Positions 47,369 through 56,836 are shown, numbered from the stretch's first letter. The stretch: 64,000 nt of DNA from Pelistega ratti (GCF_009833965.1 NZ_CP047165.1:1116001-1180000), one strand, 5' to 3'. The notes: generated by a model from the sequence alone, not told the origin. Numbers and translations are program-made.

Positions 47369-49192
47369 TTATTCATCCCCCAGTAATGCACTTGCAAATT
47401 CACTGGCTACAAAGGGTTGTAAATCATGTAACGACTCACCAACACCAATCCAATAAACAGGAACGGGACGCACACCTTGACTACCCGATGCCACCGCAGC
47501 CAAAATACCTCCTTTTGCAGTACCATCTAGCTTAGTTACGATTAAACCCGTTAATCCTAAAACGGCATCAAATGCCTTAATTTGTGCCAGTGCATTTTGC
47601 CCTGTATTACCATCAATCACGAGTAATACCTCATGTGGTGCGGTACTTTCTGCTTTTGTAATCACCCGATGGATTTTCTTCAATTCTTGCATCAAATGTG
47701 TCTGTGTCGGTAAGCGACCTGCTGTATCAACCATTACCACCGTTGTTTTACGTGCTTTACCTGCATTAACCGCATCAAACGCAACAGCAGCAGGATCACC
47801 TCCATCTTGAGCAATCACTTGTACATTATTGCGAGCCCCCCACTCTATCAACTGCTCTCTTGCTGCTGCACGAAATGTATCGCCTGCCGCTAATAACACA
47901 CTTGCACCACTTGCTTGAAAATGATGTGCCAATTTACCAATAGAGGTTGTTTTACCAGCCCCATTAACCCCAGCTAACATCACAACATTGGTTATATCAG
48001 GATCTAGCGTAAACCGTTTTTCCAAGGGTTTAAGGTGTTCTACCACTAATTCATACAAGGCTTGTTTAACTGCTTTGGCATCTTCTATACGTTCTTTTTT
48101 TACCTTAGCCCTTAATTGACTTAATAGTGATTGTGTCGCTTCTATCCCAGCATCTGCCATAATAAGTGCCGTTTCTAGCTCTTCAAATAAATCTTCATCT
48201 ACTTTAACCCCTACAAAAAGGCTACTAATATTTGACCCTGTTCGAGCTAATCCTTTTTTCAAACGACTTAACCATGATGCTTTTTCCGCTGGAGGCGTGG
48301 CACTAAATACTTCCTCTTCTATCCGCTCTTCAGTAGTATGGTGTTTATCCGTATTGTCTGCTTTATTCTCTACCTCTTCAATATCTGTATAAGTATTTTC
48401 TTGCGTATTTTCAGATAATGTATTGATATTATCTAGTGTAGATGCTTGTTTATCATTTAGATTTAAACTATTTTCTTCTACAACAATTTCTTGTGTATGA
48501 TTAAAATCCACACGATTATTTTCTTCTATACTTACTTTTTGATAAGGTGTATCCGTAGTTTGCTCTTTATTCTCATGTAGACTATCAAAATCCATATAAT
48601 TATCTTTAGGTAACTCTACTGGATTACTTATTATATTTTCTGCTATAGAGCTATCAAGTAAAGCCGTTTGTTCAAGAGTATCCTCAGTGGTTTGATCTAA
48701 TACTTCTTCACTGGTGTTTTCTCTTACTGACTGAATTGCTAAATCTTCTATGTCTGTTTTTTCTTCTTCTACTTGATAGCGTAAAGGACTATCTTCTGGA
48801 ATCTCTGCTAAAGCCGCTTTTTCTAACTCTTCATCAGAAATAGGTGGTAGGGCATCACTTAATGTAAAGTGGATACGTACCTTTTCATCTTCTCCCCCCT
48901 GTACAGGTGCAGTATCGACTACATTCACCGCATTGGTAGAACAGGTCACTTCTTTATCAAGACTTTCTTGAATAATGGCTTCTGGTTCTATATCATTAGG
49001 CACAGGATTTTCCTGATATTCAGGCTCTATAGTATTCATTTCTACTGCAGATACTGTAGATAGTGAGACACTTTCTTGATTGTTTTGAGTCGTCTCAGTA
49101 CCCGCTTCTACTGCTTTATCCTCAATAATTTGCTGTTCTGCTGTTGTATCAGCTTTATCTTTATTACGCCAACGTTTGAAAAAACTAAACAT
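47369..49192 (-). CDS. ftsY: Signal recognition particle receptor FtsY
   Basis: The 607-residue protein has a very acidic, low-complexity first half (the A domain, about 1-305). The NG GTPase domain follows: MLAGVNGAGKTTSIGKLAHHF (P-loop), LAAGDTFRAAAREQL, VMVDTAGRLPTQ, VTKLDGTAKGGILA and GVGESLHDLQPF. It docks SRP-ribosome complexes at the membrane. The A domain is longer than in E. coli. rsmD is divergent with a 218-base gap. Confidence 0.96.
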   Translation of the reverse strand: MFSFFKRWRNKDKADTTAEQQIIEDKAVEAGTETTQNNQESVSLSTVSAVEMNTIEPEYQENPVPNDIEPEAIIQESLDKEVTCSTNAVNVVDTAPVQGGEDEKVRIHFTLSDALPPISDEELEKAALAEIPEDSPLRYQVEEEKTDIEDLAIQSVRENTSEEVLDQTTEDTLEQTALLDSSIAENIISNPVELPKDNYMDFDSLHENKEQTTDTPYQKVSIEENNRVDFNHTQEIVVEENSLNLNDKQASTLDNINTLSENTQENTYTDIEEVENKADNTDKHHTTEERIEEEVFSATPPAEKASWLSRLKKGLARTGSNISSLFVGVKVDEDLFEELETALIMADAGIEATQSLLSQLRAKVKKERIEDAKAVKQALYELVVEHLKPLEKRFTLDPDITNVVMLAGVNGAGKTTSIGKLAHHFQASGASVLLAAGDTFRAAAREQLIEWGARNNVQVIAQDGGDPAAVAFDAVNAGKARKTTVVMVDTAGRLPTQTHLMQELKKIHRVITKAESTAPHEVLLVIDGNTGQNALAQIKAFDAVLGLTGLIVTKLDGTAKGGILAAVASGSQGVRPVPVYWIGVGESLHDLQPFVASEFASALLGDE

Positions 49193-49410
49193 AGAAATAT
49201 TCTTTTAAATAAGGATTAATAAATAAACAACTATTGTACCGTTAATTGAACAAATACGTTAAGTAAAAAACGGCTTTTTTACTTACTTCTTTTCTTCATT
49301 TCGCTTATATTTTAAATATATCTTAACTATAAATTTTCTCTTTTATCCCCTCTTATTTTTAGCTAGCGTATAATAATTTACTGTGAATAACTTTATTTCC
49401 TCATGTCATA

Positions 49411-49977
49411 ATGTCATCTTCTACCCAAAAAGTTCGTATTATTGGTGGCACATTACGCCGTACGCCACTTCCCGTTATTGATGTCCCTGGTTTGCGTCCC
49501 ACTCCTGATCGTGTCAGAGAAACACTATTTAACTGGGTTCATCATTTATGGCAAGGGCAGTATGCAGATAAAGCCGTCCTTGATTTATTTGCGGGAACAG
49601 GAGCTTTGGGTTTTGAAGCGGCATCACGGGGGGCATACCATGTACAACTTGTTGAGTCTAATCCTATAGCCCTACAAAACTTACGTATGGTACGCGACAA
49701 ACTTAACTTGCCTCAAGTCCGTATTCATAACCATGATGCATTACTTGTACTCAGACGTATGGATGCCTCACGTTTTGATTTAATTATGCTTGACCCCCCC
49801 TTTGATACACCTTTACTTGAAAAAGCAACACCTTTTTTAAGTAATATCCTTAAAGCAGGAGGACTAGTTTATATCGAGTCTAATCAACCCCAATTATTAC
49901 CAGAAGAAGAGTTTGAACTTATCCGTTCTTCAAGAGCAGGTATGGTTTATTTTCATCTGTTTGAACGTAAAGCATAA
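49411..49977 (+). CDS. rsmD: 16S rRNA (guanine966-N2)-methyltransferase
   Basis: The 188-residue protein has VRIIGGTLRRTPLP, LRPTPDRVRETLFNWV, the SAM motif VLDLFAGTGALGFEAASRGA and the catalytic DPPF in LIMLDPPFDTPLL. It methylates G966 of 16S rRNA. It is usually next to coaD; here about 1.5 kb of accessory genes separate them. Confidence 0.95.
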   Translation: MSSSTQKVRIIGGTLRRTPLPVIDVPGLRPTPDRVRETLFNWVHHLWQGQYADKAVLDLFAGTGALGFEAASRGAYHVQLVESNPIALQNLRMVRDKLNLPQVRIHNHDALLVLRRMDASRFDLIMLDPPFDTPLLEKATPFLSNILKAGGLVYIESNQPQLLPEEEFELIRSSRAGMVYFHLFERKA

Positions 49978-50042
49978 TCCGTACAGATACCTTAAAAATA
50001 CGATTTTTATAACAACTATCAACTGCTAAACATATAAAAAAT

Positions 50043-50074
50043 AGTCAAGTACTTTAATGTCATAGCCTTTGACT
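50043..50074 (-). terminator. Possible terminator of the hypothetical gene pair
   Basis: On the minus strand AGTCAAAG and CTTGACT can pair with one bulged base, followed by ATTTTTTAT. It lies about 75 bases after the stop of the 50150-50668 gene. Confidence 0.4.
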
Positions 50075-50149
50075 CGACTCTATTTGCCATAATTATGACC
50101 CACTTATCTCTTCCCAGAAAGTCGCTCCTATTTATCTATTATTGCTTGA

Positions 50150-50668
50150 TTATTGATGTGCTATAGCCATATATTGTTTTTCTTTGTAAACCTCTAATGC
50201 TGTTTTTATAGCACAGTGACGGGCTTTAATAATTTGTTTATCTTGATCACTTGATCTCACCTTATCCATATTACGTAAGCGAGTAATATGGCTGGCAAAT
50301 GCTTGACGAGCTTCATCATAGGGTAAGCCTAATCTACGATTTTTAGGCAAACAATAAGCCTCATCAATACCTTTATAATTTAAAGGGTTCTCAACAAGTT
50401 TTAGATGTTTTTCAAGTATAGTAAATTCATATAAGGCATTTTTTAGACTACTTTTCATCGCATGACTATTTGCATTTCGTTCTAAATCAATACTTAAAAT
50501 CGCTTTTTCATTAGCAATAATGGCATAAATATCTTTTTTTAAAGCCGTCTGAATAATTTGTTGATGAATTCTAGTTTGTGTACTTTTAATAGCATGACTT
50601 AACCTGCTTGAGTTTAACCGCTCAAGTCCTTTACTTTCAGATACTAGTAAAAATATAAAACTACTCAT
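50150..50668 (-). CDS. Hypothetical protein, helical, overlapping an upstream small gene
   Basis: This 172-residue protein is not recognised. It is largely alpha-helical and basic, without a signal peptide despite the hydrophobic first residues (MSSFIFLLVS). Notable segments are RLSHAIKSTQTRIHQQIIQTALKKDIYAIIANEKAILSID and the basic run KNRRLGLPYDEARQAFASHITRLRNMDK. Its first 8 bases overlap the end of the next gene (50661-50933), so the two are translationally coupled. The pair sits in a spot where relatives have rsmD and coaD adjacent. Its size and coupling resemble a toxin-antitoxin or effector-immunity pair, but no family motif supports that. Confidence 0.6.
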   Translation of the reverse strand: MSSFIFLLVSESKGLERLNSSRLSHAIKSTQTRIHQQIIQTALKKDIYAIIANEKAILSIDLERNANSHAMKSSLKNALYEFTILEKHLKLVENPLNYKGIDEAYCLPKNRRLGLPYDEARQAFASHITRLRNMDKVRSSDQDKQIIKARHCAIKTALEVYKEKQYMAIAHQ

Positions 50669-50933
50669 TTAACCAATTCTCTCCATAAGACTTAACTGCT
50701 TGTGTTGTATCAAAACCATATTTTCTAATAAACTCTGCTCCATGCCATTCTTTCATTAACTTTAATGTGTAATCAGGCATCTCTGTTTTAGCTAACCAGC
50801 GCCAAGCCATATCTAAATCACCAGCATTTTCTGCTGCTAATGCTTCTTCCATATAAATTAGCTCATCATCTACTCGTTCTGCTATCAATTCAGCTCTTGT
50901 ATTTTCAGTTAAATAACTTTTTAATTCCATCAT
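50661..50933 (-). CDS. Hypothetical acidic small protein, first gene of an overlapping pair
   Basis: This 90-residue acidic protein is not recognised. It is Glu/Asp-rich at the start (MMELKSYLTENTRAELIAERVDDELIYMEEALAAENAGDLDMAWRWLA) and Trp-containing (WRWLAKTEMPDY, KEWHGAEFIRKYGF). It has no membrane segment. It is the upstream partner of the basic 172-residue protein, with an 8-base overlap. The pairing of a short acidic protein with a larger basic one is typical of neutralising pairs, which is inference only. It is divergent from the small lipoprotein gene at 51002. Confidence 0.6.
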   Translation of the reverse strand: MMELKSYLTENTRAELIAERVDDELIYMEEALAAENAGDLDMAWRWLAKTEMPDYTLKLMKEWHGAEFIRKYGFDTTQAVKSYGENWLNE

Positions 50934-51001
50934 CTACTCCTACTTTATTCGATACAATATTATGCTATTTTTTACTTAATGAATAGATACATTTTAGCAA
51001 T

Positions 51002-51295
51002 ATGGTCAAAAAAGTCCTACTTTTACTTTCCCTCTTTTTAGTAGCATGCCAAGCAACATCTAGCACAAAAGGGAAAAACCTTATTATTTTTTTCGATAAA
51101 AACCAAACAACTACTCAACAACTTCTTGAGAAAGGGAAACCTTGGCAATTACAATTAGTCTATGATTACCAAACACTACACGGTATGGCTGTCTATGTAC
51201 CCAATGCAGAGGATATTGCTCAAGTCAAGGATTTTTATCATCAACAACCAGAAGTATTTAGTGTCAATGAAGATCAGAAAATGGAATTACACTAA
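51002..51295 (+). CDS. Small lipoprotein with a possible I9 (subtilisin propeptide)-like domain
   Basis: The 97-residue protein has a lipoprotein signal (MVKKVLLLLSLFLVACQATS; lipobox LVAC, Cys16). After cleavage about 80 residues remain: IIFFDKNQTTTQQLLEKG, VYDYQTLHGMAVYVP, and a helix then PEVFSVNEDQKMELH. The order beta, helix, YxYxxLHGxAVxVP, helix, PxVxSVxEDQ resembles the I9 propeptide/inhibitor fold. That would make it a membrane-tethered protease inhibitor or folding helper. The resemblance is by eye. There is no strong ribosome site. No subtilisin is nearby. Confidence 0.6.
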   Translation: MVKKVLLLLSLFLVACQATSSTKGKNLIIFFDKNQTTTQQLLEKGKPWQLQLVYDYQTLHGMAVYVPNAEDIAQVKDFYHQQPEVFSVNEDQKMELH

Positions 51296-51531
51296 AAACT
51301 ATTCTATTATTTTTGTATAACATTAAACCCATACAGTGCTACAACTTTATTACCCAGTTAGTCAATACCTTCTTTTCTTACGGTTAAAACCTTACTATAA
51401 ATTCAAAAATACTTATTTAATTTCCTATCTAATAAAAATGATTTTCATTTCGCTAGCAATACCTTAAAAAGGGTTTTCTTTTCCGAACGATATAGAAAGC
51501 AGTATAATAGACGAATTATTTCATCTTTTAG

Positions 51532-52041
<510 letters not shown>

Positions 52042-52052
52042 AGGAAGTAAAA

Positions 52053-52310
52053 ATGGCACTAACCATTAGTGAAGAATGCATTAACTGTGATGTTTGTGAA
52101 CCGCAATGTCCAAATGATGCTATTTATATGGGTCCTGAGATTTATATTATTGAACCCGATAAATGTACTGAATGTGTAGGTCACCATGATGAGCCACAGT
52201 GTATGGTCGTTTGTCCTGTGGATTGTATTAGTCCCCATCCAGAATGGAACGAAACTCCAGAACAACTAATGCAAAAGTTTATTGAATTACAAAAACGGAA
52301 AGAAACATAG
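52053..52310 (+). CDS. YfhL-family 2[4Fe-4S] ferredoxin
   Basis: The 85-residue protein has two cluster motifs: CINCDVCEPQCPNDAIYMG and CTECVGHHDEPQCMVVCPVDCI, with the YfhL-type spacing in the second. It serves as a small electron carrier in the cytoplasm. The coaD-ferredoxin pairing is common in betaproteobacteria. Confidence 0.95.
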   Translation: MALTISEECINCDVCEPQCPNDAIYMGPEIYIIEPDKCTECVGHHDEPQCMVVCPVDCISPHPEWNETPEQLMQKFIELQKRKET

Positions 52311-52401
52311 TACGCTAATACCCTCGTACTACACTATAGAAAAAGGCATAAGGCAAATAAAAATTATTATTATTTGTTAATTTTTATACGAATAGATTAT
52401 T

Positions 52402-52432
52402 TTGGCACTTATATTTTTATTTTCCTTATAAT
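52402..52432 (+). promoter_or_regulatory. Probable promoter of the manganese riboswitch-mneA unit
   Basis: TTGGCA (52402-52407) and TATAAT (52427-52432) with a 19-base spacer place a start site near 52440, exactly where the aptamer begins. Confidence 0.55.
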
Positions 52433-52439
52433 AGCAATA

Positions 52440-52542
52440 CTCATTGGGGAGTAGTCTCTTCTGCCGAAGGTTTACGTCAACATACTTAGCCAATAGCTAT
52501 GGCGTAAACGACGAAATTTTTTCGTTTGACAAGACCTTTGAT
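52440..52542 (+). ncRNA. yybP-ykoY manganese riboswitch
   Basis: The conserved parts occur in order: GGGGAGTAG (52446-52454), CGTCAACATACTTAGCC, TATGGCG and AAGACCTTTG at the 3' side (52531-52540). These are the L1 and L3 Mn2+-binding loops and the P1 closing strand of the yybP-ykoY aptamer. It precedes a GDT1-type exporter, the expected target. Binding of Mn2+ should expose the downstream ribosome site. Confidence 0.9.
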
Positions 52543-52555
52543 TATATTATGGTTG

Positions 52556-52608
52556 CCTTGCCGGACAACTATAGTGTGGTCATTTGTACTTGTTTTCCGG
52601 CAATAAGG
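52556..52608 (+). promoter_or_regulatory. Riboswitch expression platform sequestering the mneA ribosome site
   Basis: CCTTGCCGG (52556-52564) can pair with CCGGC plus AAGG (52597-52601 and 52605-52608), where AAGG is the ribosome site 10 bases from ATG 52619. There is no T-run, so translational rather than transcriptional control is likely. Confidence 0.6.
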
Positions 52609-52618
52609 TTGTTATCCC

Positions 52619-53203
52619 ATGAATGCTTTTCTTATCTCTTCTAGTACGGTTGCCCTTGCCGAGATGGGCGACAAAACGCAACTCCTCGCCTTTCTTTTAG
52701 CATCTCGATTCAAACGTCCTATTCCTATTATTCTAGGTATTACACTAGCGACACTAATTAATCATGGTTTTGCTGGCTCTATTGGTGCTTGGCTAAGCAA
52801 TCTTGTATCACCCGATATTTTACGGTGGGTACTCGGTATATCCTTTATTGCTATGGCAATTTGGATGTTAATCCCTGATAAGCTAGAAGCAGAAAAAATC
52901 TCTTTTTCTTCTCGTTTTGGTGTTTTTGGTGTTACTTGTCTTACCTTTTTCTTAGCAGAAATGGGGGATAAAACACAGATTGCAACAATAGCAATGGCGG
53001 CTCGCTTTGATCAAACCGCGTTGGTGATTCTTGGTACAACAGCAGGTATGCTTATCGCAAATATCCCTGCTGTATTCTTAGGTGAAAAATTTGCCCATCA
53101 CTTTTCACCAAAACTCATTCATACTATTGCAGCAAGTATCTTTATATTATTAGGGATAGCCACATTATTTGAAGTCGATAAATTATTTGGTGGCTTATTC
53201 TAA
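52619..53203 (+). CDS. mneA: GDT1/UPF0016-family manganese exporter
   Basis: The 194-residue protein has six helices and an internal repeat with the family motif EMGDKTQ twice (ALAEMGDKTQLLAFLLASRF and FLAEMGDKTQIATIAMAARF). The Glu/Asp of these motifs form the cation site. Family members (Vibrio MneA, plant/yeast GDT1) export Mn2+ or move Mn2+/Ca2+. The manganese riboswitch directly upstream supports Mn2+ export here. Confidence 0.92.
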   Translation: MNAFLISSSTVALAEMGDKTQLLAFLLASRFKRPIPIILGITLATLINHGFAGSIGAWLSNLVSPDILRWVLGISFIAMAIWMLIPDKLEAEKISFSSRFGVFGVTCLTFFLAEMGDKTQIATIAMAARFDQTALVILGTTAGMLIANIPAVFLGEKFAHHFSPKLIHTIAASIFILLGIATLFEVDKLFGGLF

Positions 53204-53390
53204 AACCTCTAATATCCTTACCAAATAAACAGTAGAAGGCTTTATAACAAGCCTTCTTATCTTATGATTTCTCTAAAATCAAATTCTCTCTATGACATTT
53301 ATAAGTAATATTACCTTATTGTCATTTTTATCCTTTACAATAAAAGTGTGCTAGGACATTTTGTTCAAGGCACTTTTTAGGAGAAATATG

Positions 53391-54485
53391 ATGACATTAA
53401 TGAAAGCAGCTGTCTTTATTGAGCCAGGTCGTATTGAGCTAGTCGATAAGAAAATTCCTGATGTTGGTCCTAATGATGCCCTAATCCGCATTACAACGAC
53501 CACTATTTGTGGTACAGATGTACATATTCTTAAAGGTGAATATCCTGTTGCCAAAAATCTAACAGTAGGTCACGAACCTGTAGGGATTATTGAAAAATTG
53601 GGTAGTAATGTCAAAGGTTATCAAGAAGGACAGCGTGTGATTGCGGGTGCTATTTGCCCAAGCTTTACCTCTTATCCTTGCCAAGACGGCTATCCGTCTC
53701 AAGATGGAGCTTATCTTACCGCTGATGGGACATGCTCATGCCACGGGTATAAAGCAACCGCAGGATGGCGATTTGGTAATGTTATTGATGGCACACAAGC
53801 AGAGTATGTACTTGTTCCCGATGCTCAAGCCAATCTTGAACCCATTCCTGATGGACTTACAGATGAACAAGTATTAATGTGTCCCGATATTATGTCCACT
53901 GGTTTTAAAGGAGCAGAAAATGCCAATATCCGTATTGGTGATACTGTTGTTATATTTGCTCAAGGTCCTATTGGCTTATGTGCAACAGCAGGTGCTCGTT
54001 TATTAGGTGCAACGACCATTATTGCCGTAGATGGTAATGATGAACGTCTTGCTATTGCTAAACAGCTTGGTGCAGATATTACCGTAAATTTCCGCCATGC
54101 TGATGTGATTGATGAAGTAATGAAAATCACTAAAGGACGTGGTGCAGATGCCTCTATTGAATGTTTAGGAACACAGCGTACTTTTGAACAAGCACTTCGA
54201 GTCCTTAAACCTGGTGGTACACTCTCTAGCCTTGGTGTGTATTCAGAAGACCTTGTTATTCCACTTAATGCATTTGTGGCAGGTTTAGGCGATCACAAAA
54301 TCAATACGGCTCTTTGCCCTGGTGGTAAAGAACGGATGCGCCGTTTATTAAACGTCATACAAAGCGCTCGTATGGATTTAAGTCCTCTTGTGACACACCA
54401 TTATAAACTAGATAATATTGTTGAAGCCTATGATTTATTTGCCAATCAACGTGATGGTGTACTAAAAGTCGCTATTAAACCTTAA
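53391..54485 (+). CDS. Zinc-dependent alcohol dehydrogenase
   Basis: The ATG at 53391 (MTLMKAAVFIEPG) lies 7 bases after AGGAG; the ATG at 53388 is equally in frame. The protein has about 364 residues. The catalytic zinc site is CGTDVHILKGEYP and GHEPVGIIEKLG. Residues then read CPSFTSYPCQDG and CSCHGYKATAGWRFGNVIDGTQAEYV, typical of the NAD(P)-dependent secondary-alcohol dehydrogenase subgroup. The usual structural-zinc Cys4 loop is modified. A Rossmann fold follows (FAQGPIGLCATAGARLLGA). The substrate is probably a short alcohol or ketone. It is single-gene, followed by a strong terminator. Confidence 0.88.
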   Translation: MTLMKAAVFIEPGRIELVDKKIPDVGPNDALIRITTTTICGTDVHILKGEYPVAKNLTVGHEPVGIIEKLGSNVKGYQEGQRVIAGAICPSFTSYPCQDGYPSQDGAYLTADGTCSCHGYKATAGWRFGNVIDGTQAEYVLVPDAQANLEPIPDGLTDEQVLMCPDIMSTGFKGAENANIRIGDTVVIFAQGPIGLCATAGARLLGATTIIAVDGNDERLAIAKQLGADITVNFRHADVIDEVMKITKGRGADASIECLGTQRTFEQALRVLKPGGTLSSLGVYSEDLVIPLNAFVAGLGDHKINTALCPGGKERMRRLLNVIQSARMDLSPLVTHHYKLDNIVEAYDLFANQRDGVLKVAIKP

Positions 54486-54518
54486 TTAGTAGTCAATTAT
54501 TTCATACTACAATAAATT

Positions 54519-54550
54519 AACCCCTATCACATACGATAGGGGTTTTTATT
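54519..54550. terminator. Terminator between the alcohol dehydrogenase and sua5
   Basis: AACCCCTATC (54519-54528) pairs with GATAGGGGTT (54535-54544), followed by TTTATT. It lies between convergent genes and is strongest for the + strand. Confidence 0.88.
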
Positions 54551-54570
54551 ACATGATCAAAACCACATGT

Positions 54571-55650
54571 TTATGACTCAAACGCTGCTGCGGCTCGCTG
54601 CAAACGATCATTCAATGCTTCCCAATCTAGGTCTTGTGGTAAAGCCTGTACACAAATCCGTTGGTATCCTTGTGTATCCAACTGTCGTAATAAGGCATAA
54701 ATACTTTTTGCATATACCGTTGGATCATCAGAGACAGGATATAAATCAATTGTAGATTGCTTATCAGACAAACTCAACGTATTCTGATGAGAAACCACGC
54801 TCAAATGAGAAATAGCTAGTTCTTGAAGTTTTAATAAATCTTGAGGGAACCCCATTAAGACCCATTTTTCATTTTTGGGAATATGGGTGAGTAAACCCTT
54901 ATAATCCTCTTTTTGTACCATTTGTAGGGGAGTATGAGGTGCATAATGTGCTTTAAGTGTGCCTGATACCCGAGGGGCAGCCTTATCAGGACTTGCTGGC
55001 ATATAACCCAATACATCCGCTAATTGCTGACGGGTAATATGCCCGGGACGCAATAATACCGCTCCAATACCTTCAGCTATACGGGATAAATCTACAATGG
55101 TTGATTCAATCCCAATATCCGCATCACCTCCTTCTACCACATATAATTGATGATGCTGAATTTCACCAGGAAACTCACTTTCTACATGAGCAGCACTTGT
55201 CGGAGAAACTTGCCCAAATTTATTCGCTGATGGAGCAGCAACACCTGCATTTGGTCTTAACTGTGCAAAGGCACGTAATAACTGTTGCGCAACTGGGTGT
55301 GAGGGACAACGTAAACCAATACTAGGCTGCCCTCCACTGACAGCATCAGGAATATGCTTAGCTCTAGGCAAAATAAGGGTTAAAGGTCCTGGCCAAAAAT
55401 GCTGAATTAATAATTTAGCCTCTTCAGGAACATGACTTACCCAATAGCTTATATCTGCATCAGGTGGTAAATGAACAATCACAGGGTGATTTTGTGGTCT
55501 GCCCTTTGCCTGATAAATTTTAGCAACTGCCTCTGGATTCTCAGCATCCGCCCCTAAACCATATACTGTTTCAGTAGGAAAGGCTACTAGCTCCCCTTTT
55601 AATAATAATTCTGCTGCTTTAGCAATACACATATCATTAGATCTTTGCAT
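54571..55650 (-). CDS. tsaC: L-threonylcarbamoyladenylate synthase (Sua5 type)
   Basis: The start at 55650 (MQRSNDMCIAKAAELL) overlaps the purK stop by 14 bases; MCIAKAAELL at 55632 is an alternative 5 bases after it. The protein has about 359 residues. The TsaC/YrdC domain (LVAFPTETVYGLGADAENPEAVAKIYQAKGRPQNHPVIVHL, FWPGPLTLIL, GIESTIVDL) is followed by the C-terminal Sua5 domain (about 230-359). It makes threonylcarbamoyl-AMP for t6A37 of tRNA. It lies last in purE-purK-sua5. Confidence 0.93.
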   Translation of the reverse strand: MQRSNDMCIAKAAELLLKGELVAFPTETVYGLGADAENPEAVAKIYQAKGRPQNHPVIVHLPPDADISYWVSHVPEEAKLLIQHFWPGPLTLILPRAKHIPDAVSGGQPSIGLRCPSHPVAQQLLRAFAQLRPNAGVAAPSANKFGQVSPTSAAHVESEFPGEIQHHQLYVVEGGDADIGIESTIVDLSRIAEGIGAVLLRPGHITRQQLADVLGYMPASPDKAAPRVSGTLKAHYAPHTPLQMVQKEDYKGLLTHIPKNEKWVLMGFPQDLLKLQELAISHLSVVSHQNTLSLSDKQSTIDLYPVSDDPTVYAKSIYALLRQLDTQGYQRICVQALPQDLDWEALNDRLQRAAAAFES

Positions 55651-56836
55651 TGAGATGAAGAATATCACTAACTTGACGGGCATAATATATCAGCTGTTGT
55701 GGATCTTTATTCACAATATTGATATGCCCCATTTTACGTCCTTTCCGCGCTTCTGCTTTTCCATAAAGATGTAAATTTACACCCGGTAGCGCTAATACAC
55801 TCGCCCAATCAGGCTCTATCGCTTGTTCACCACCATGAGCAAACCAACTATCCCCTAAAATATTTAACATAATGGTTGGTGCTAATAAATCAGTTGAACC
55901 TAATGGCATACCTGCTAATACACGTACCTGTTGTTCAAATTGACTACTTAAACAAGCATTCATCGTGTAATGTCCGCTATTATGAGGGCGAGGTGCTATC
56001 TCATTAGCAACAAGGCGGTTATCTTCAAGAATAAAGAACTCGACACACATTACACCAAAATAGTTTAATCCTAAAGCAATTTTTATGGCGGCTTCTTGAG
56101 CTGCTTTTTCTATTGTAGGATCAATTTCCTCAACCCCGACAACGGAACTTGATAGGATACCATTAATATGTGTATTAACCCCTATAGGAAAGAGGGCAGT
56201 TTTTCCATCAAACCCCCTTGCCATCACAACAGAAACCTCTTTTTTTAGAGGAAGCATAGCTTCTAGTACACAGGGAACTTCACCAAAAGATTTAAAAGCC
56301 TCTACCGCTTCAGCAACCGATTTAACACGTGCTTGTCCCTTTCCGTCATAGCCTAAACGAGCCGCCTTTAAGATGGCAGGAAATAAGGTATTATCTGCTT
56401 TTTCTAAATCTTCTATCGTACGAATTTCTACATAAGGGGCAACGGGAATACCTTGTGAAGCAATAAAGGCTTTTTCTGCAATTCTATCTTGTACAACAGC
56501 AACCACAGCTGCTGATGGGCTTATTCTTATCTGTGATGATAAGTATTTAAGACTAGCTGCGGGTACATTTTCAAATTCTGTTGTTACCGCTTGTGTATAA
56601 GATAATAACGTATCTAGTCCTTTCATATCATCATAGGCAGATACTACTTCATATTCAGCAACACGTCCAGCAGGGCTTTCTTCCGTTGGTTCTAATACAA
56701 CCACCTTATAACCAAGGCTTTGTGCTGCATGACAAAACATACGACCTAATTGACCACCACCCATCATACCGAGTGTATGTCCAGGTTGCAGTATTGCCGA
56801 ATAAGGTAATGGTTCTTGAGGTAAATCTCTATTCAT
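55637..56836 (-). CDS. purK: 5-(carboxyamino)imidazole ribonucleotide synthase
   Basis: The 399-residue ATP-grasp protein has GMMGGGQLGRMFCHAAQSLGYKV, AVVQDRIAEKAFIASQGIPVAP, ILKAARLGYDGKGQARV and VNEIAPRPHNSGHYTMNAC. It carboxylates AIR to N5-CAIR. Its ATG overlaps the purE stop by one base (TAATG), giving translational coupling. Confidence 0.97.
   Translation of the reverse strand: MNRDLPQEPLPYSAILQPGHTLGMMGGGQLGRMFCHAAQSLGYKVVVLEPTEESPAGRVAEYEVVSAYDDMKGLDTLLSYTQAVTTEFENVPAASLKYLSSQIRISPSAAVVAVVQDRIAEKAFIASQGIPVAPYVEIRTIEDLEKADNTLFPAILKAARLGYDGKGQARVKSVAEAVEAFKSFGEVPCVLEAMLPLKKEVSVVMARGFDGKTALFPIGVNTHINGILSSSVVGVEEIDPTIEKAAQEAAIKIALGLNYFGVMCVEFFILEDNRLVANEIAPRPHNSGHYTMNACLSSQFEQQVRVLAGMPLGSTDLLAPTIMLNILGDSWFAHGGEQAIEPDWASVLALPGVNLHLYGKAEARKGRKMGHINIVNKDPQQLIYYARQVSDILHLNAKI

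Noticed and set aside
49789..49802. C7 tract in rsmD as a phase-variation site
   Set aside because: It encodes the invariant DPPF catalytic motif in a housekeeping gene; the run follows from Asp-Pro-Pro codons.
51430..51465. AAAATGATTTTCATTT-like palindrome upstream of coaD, resembling a Fur box
   Set aside because: Too few matches to the 7-1-7 Fur pattern, AT-rich background, and coaD is not an expected Fur target.
52444..52644. A 66-codon open frame across the region before mneA
   Set aside because: It lies on top of the manganese riboswitch and overlaps the mneA start in another frame; the RNA explains the conservation.
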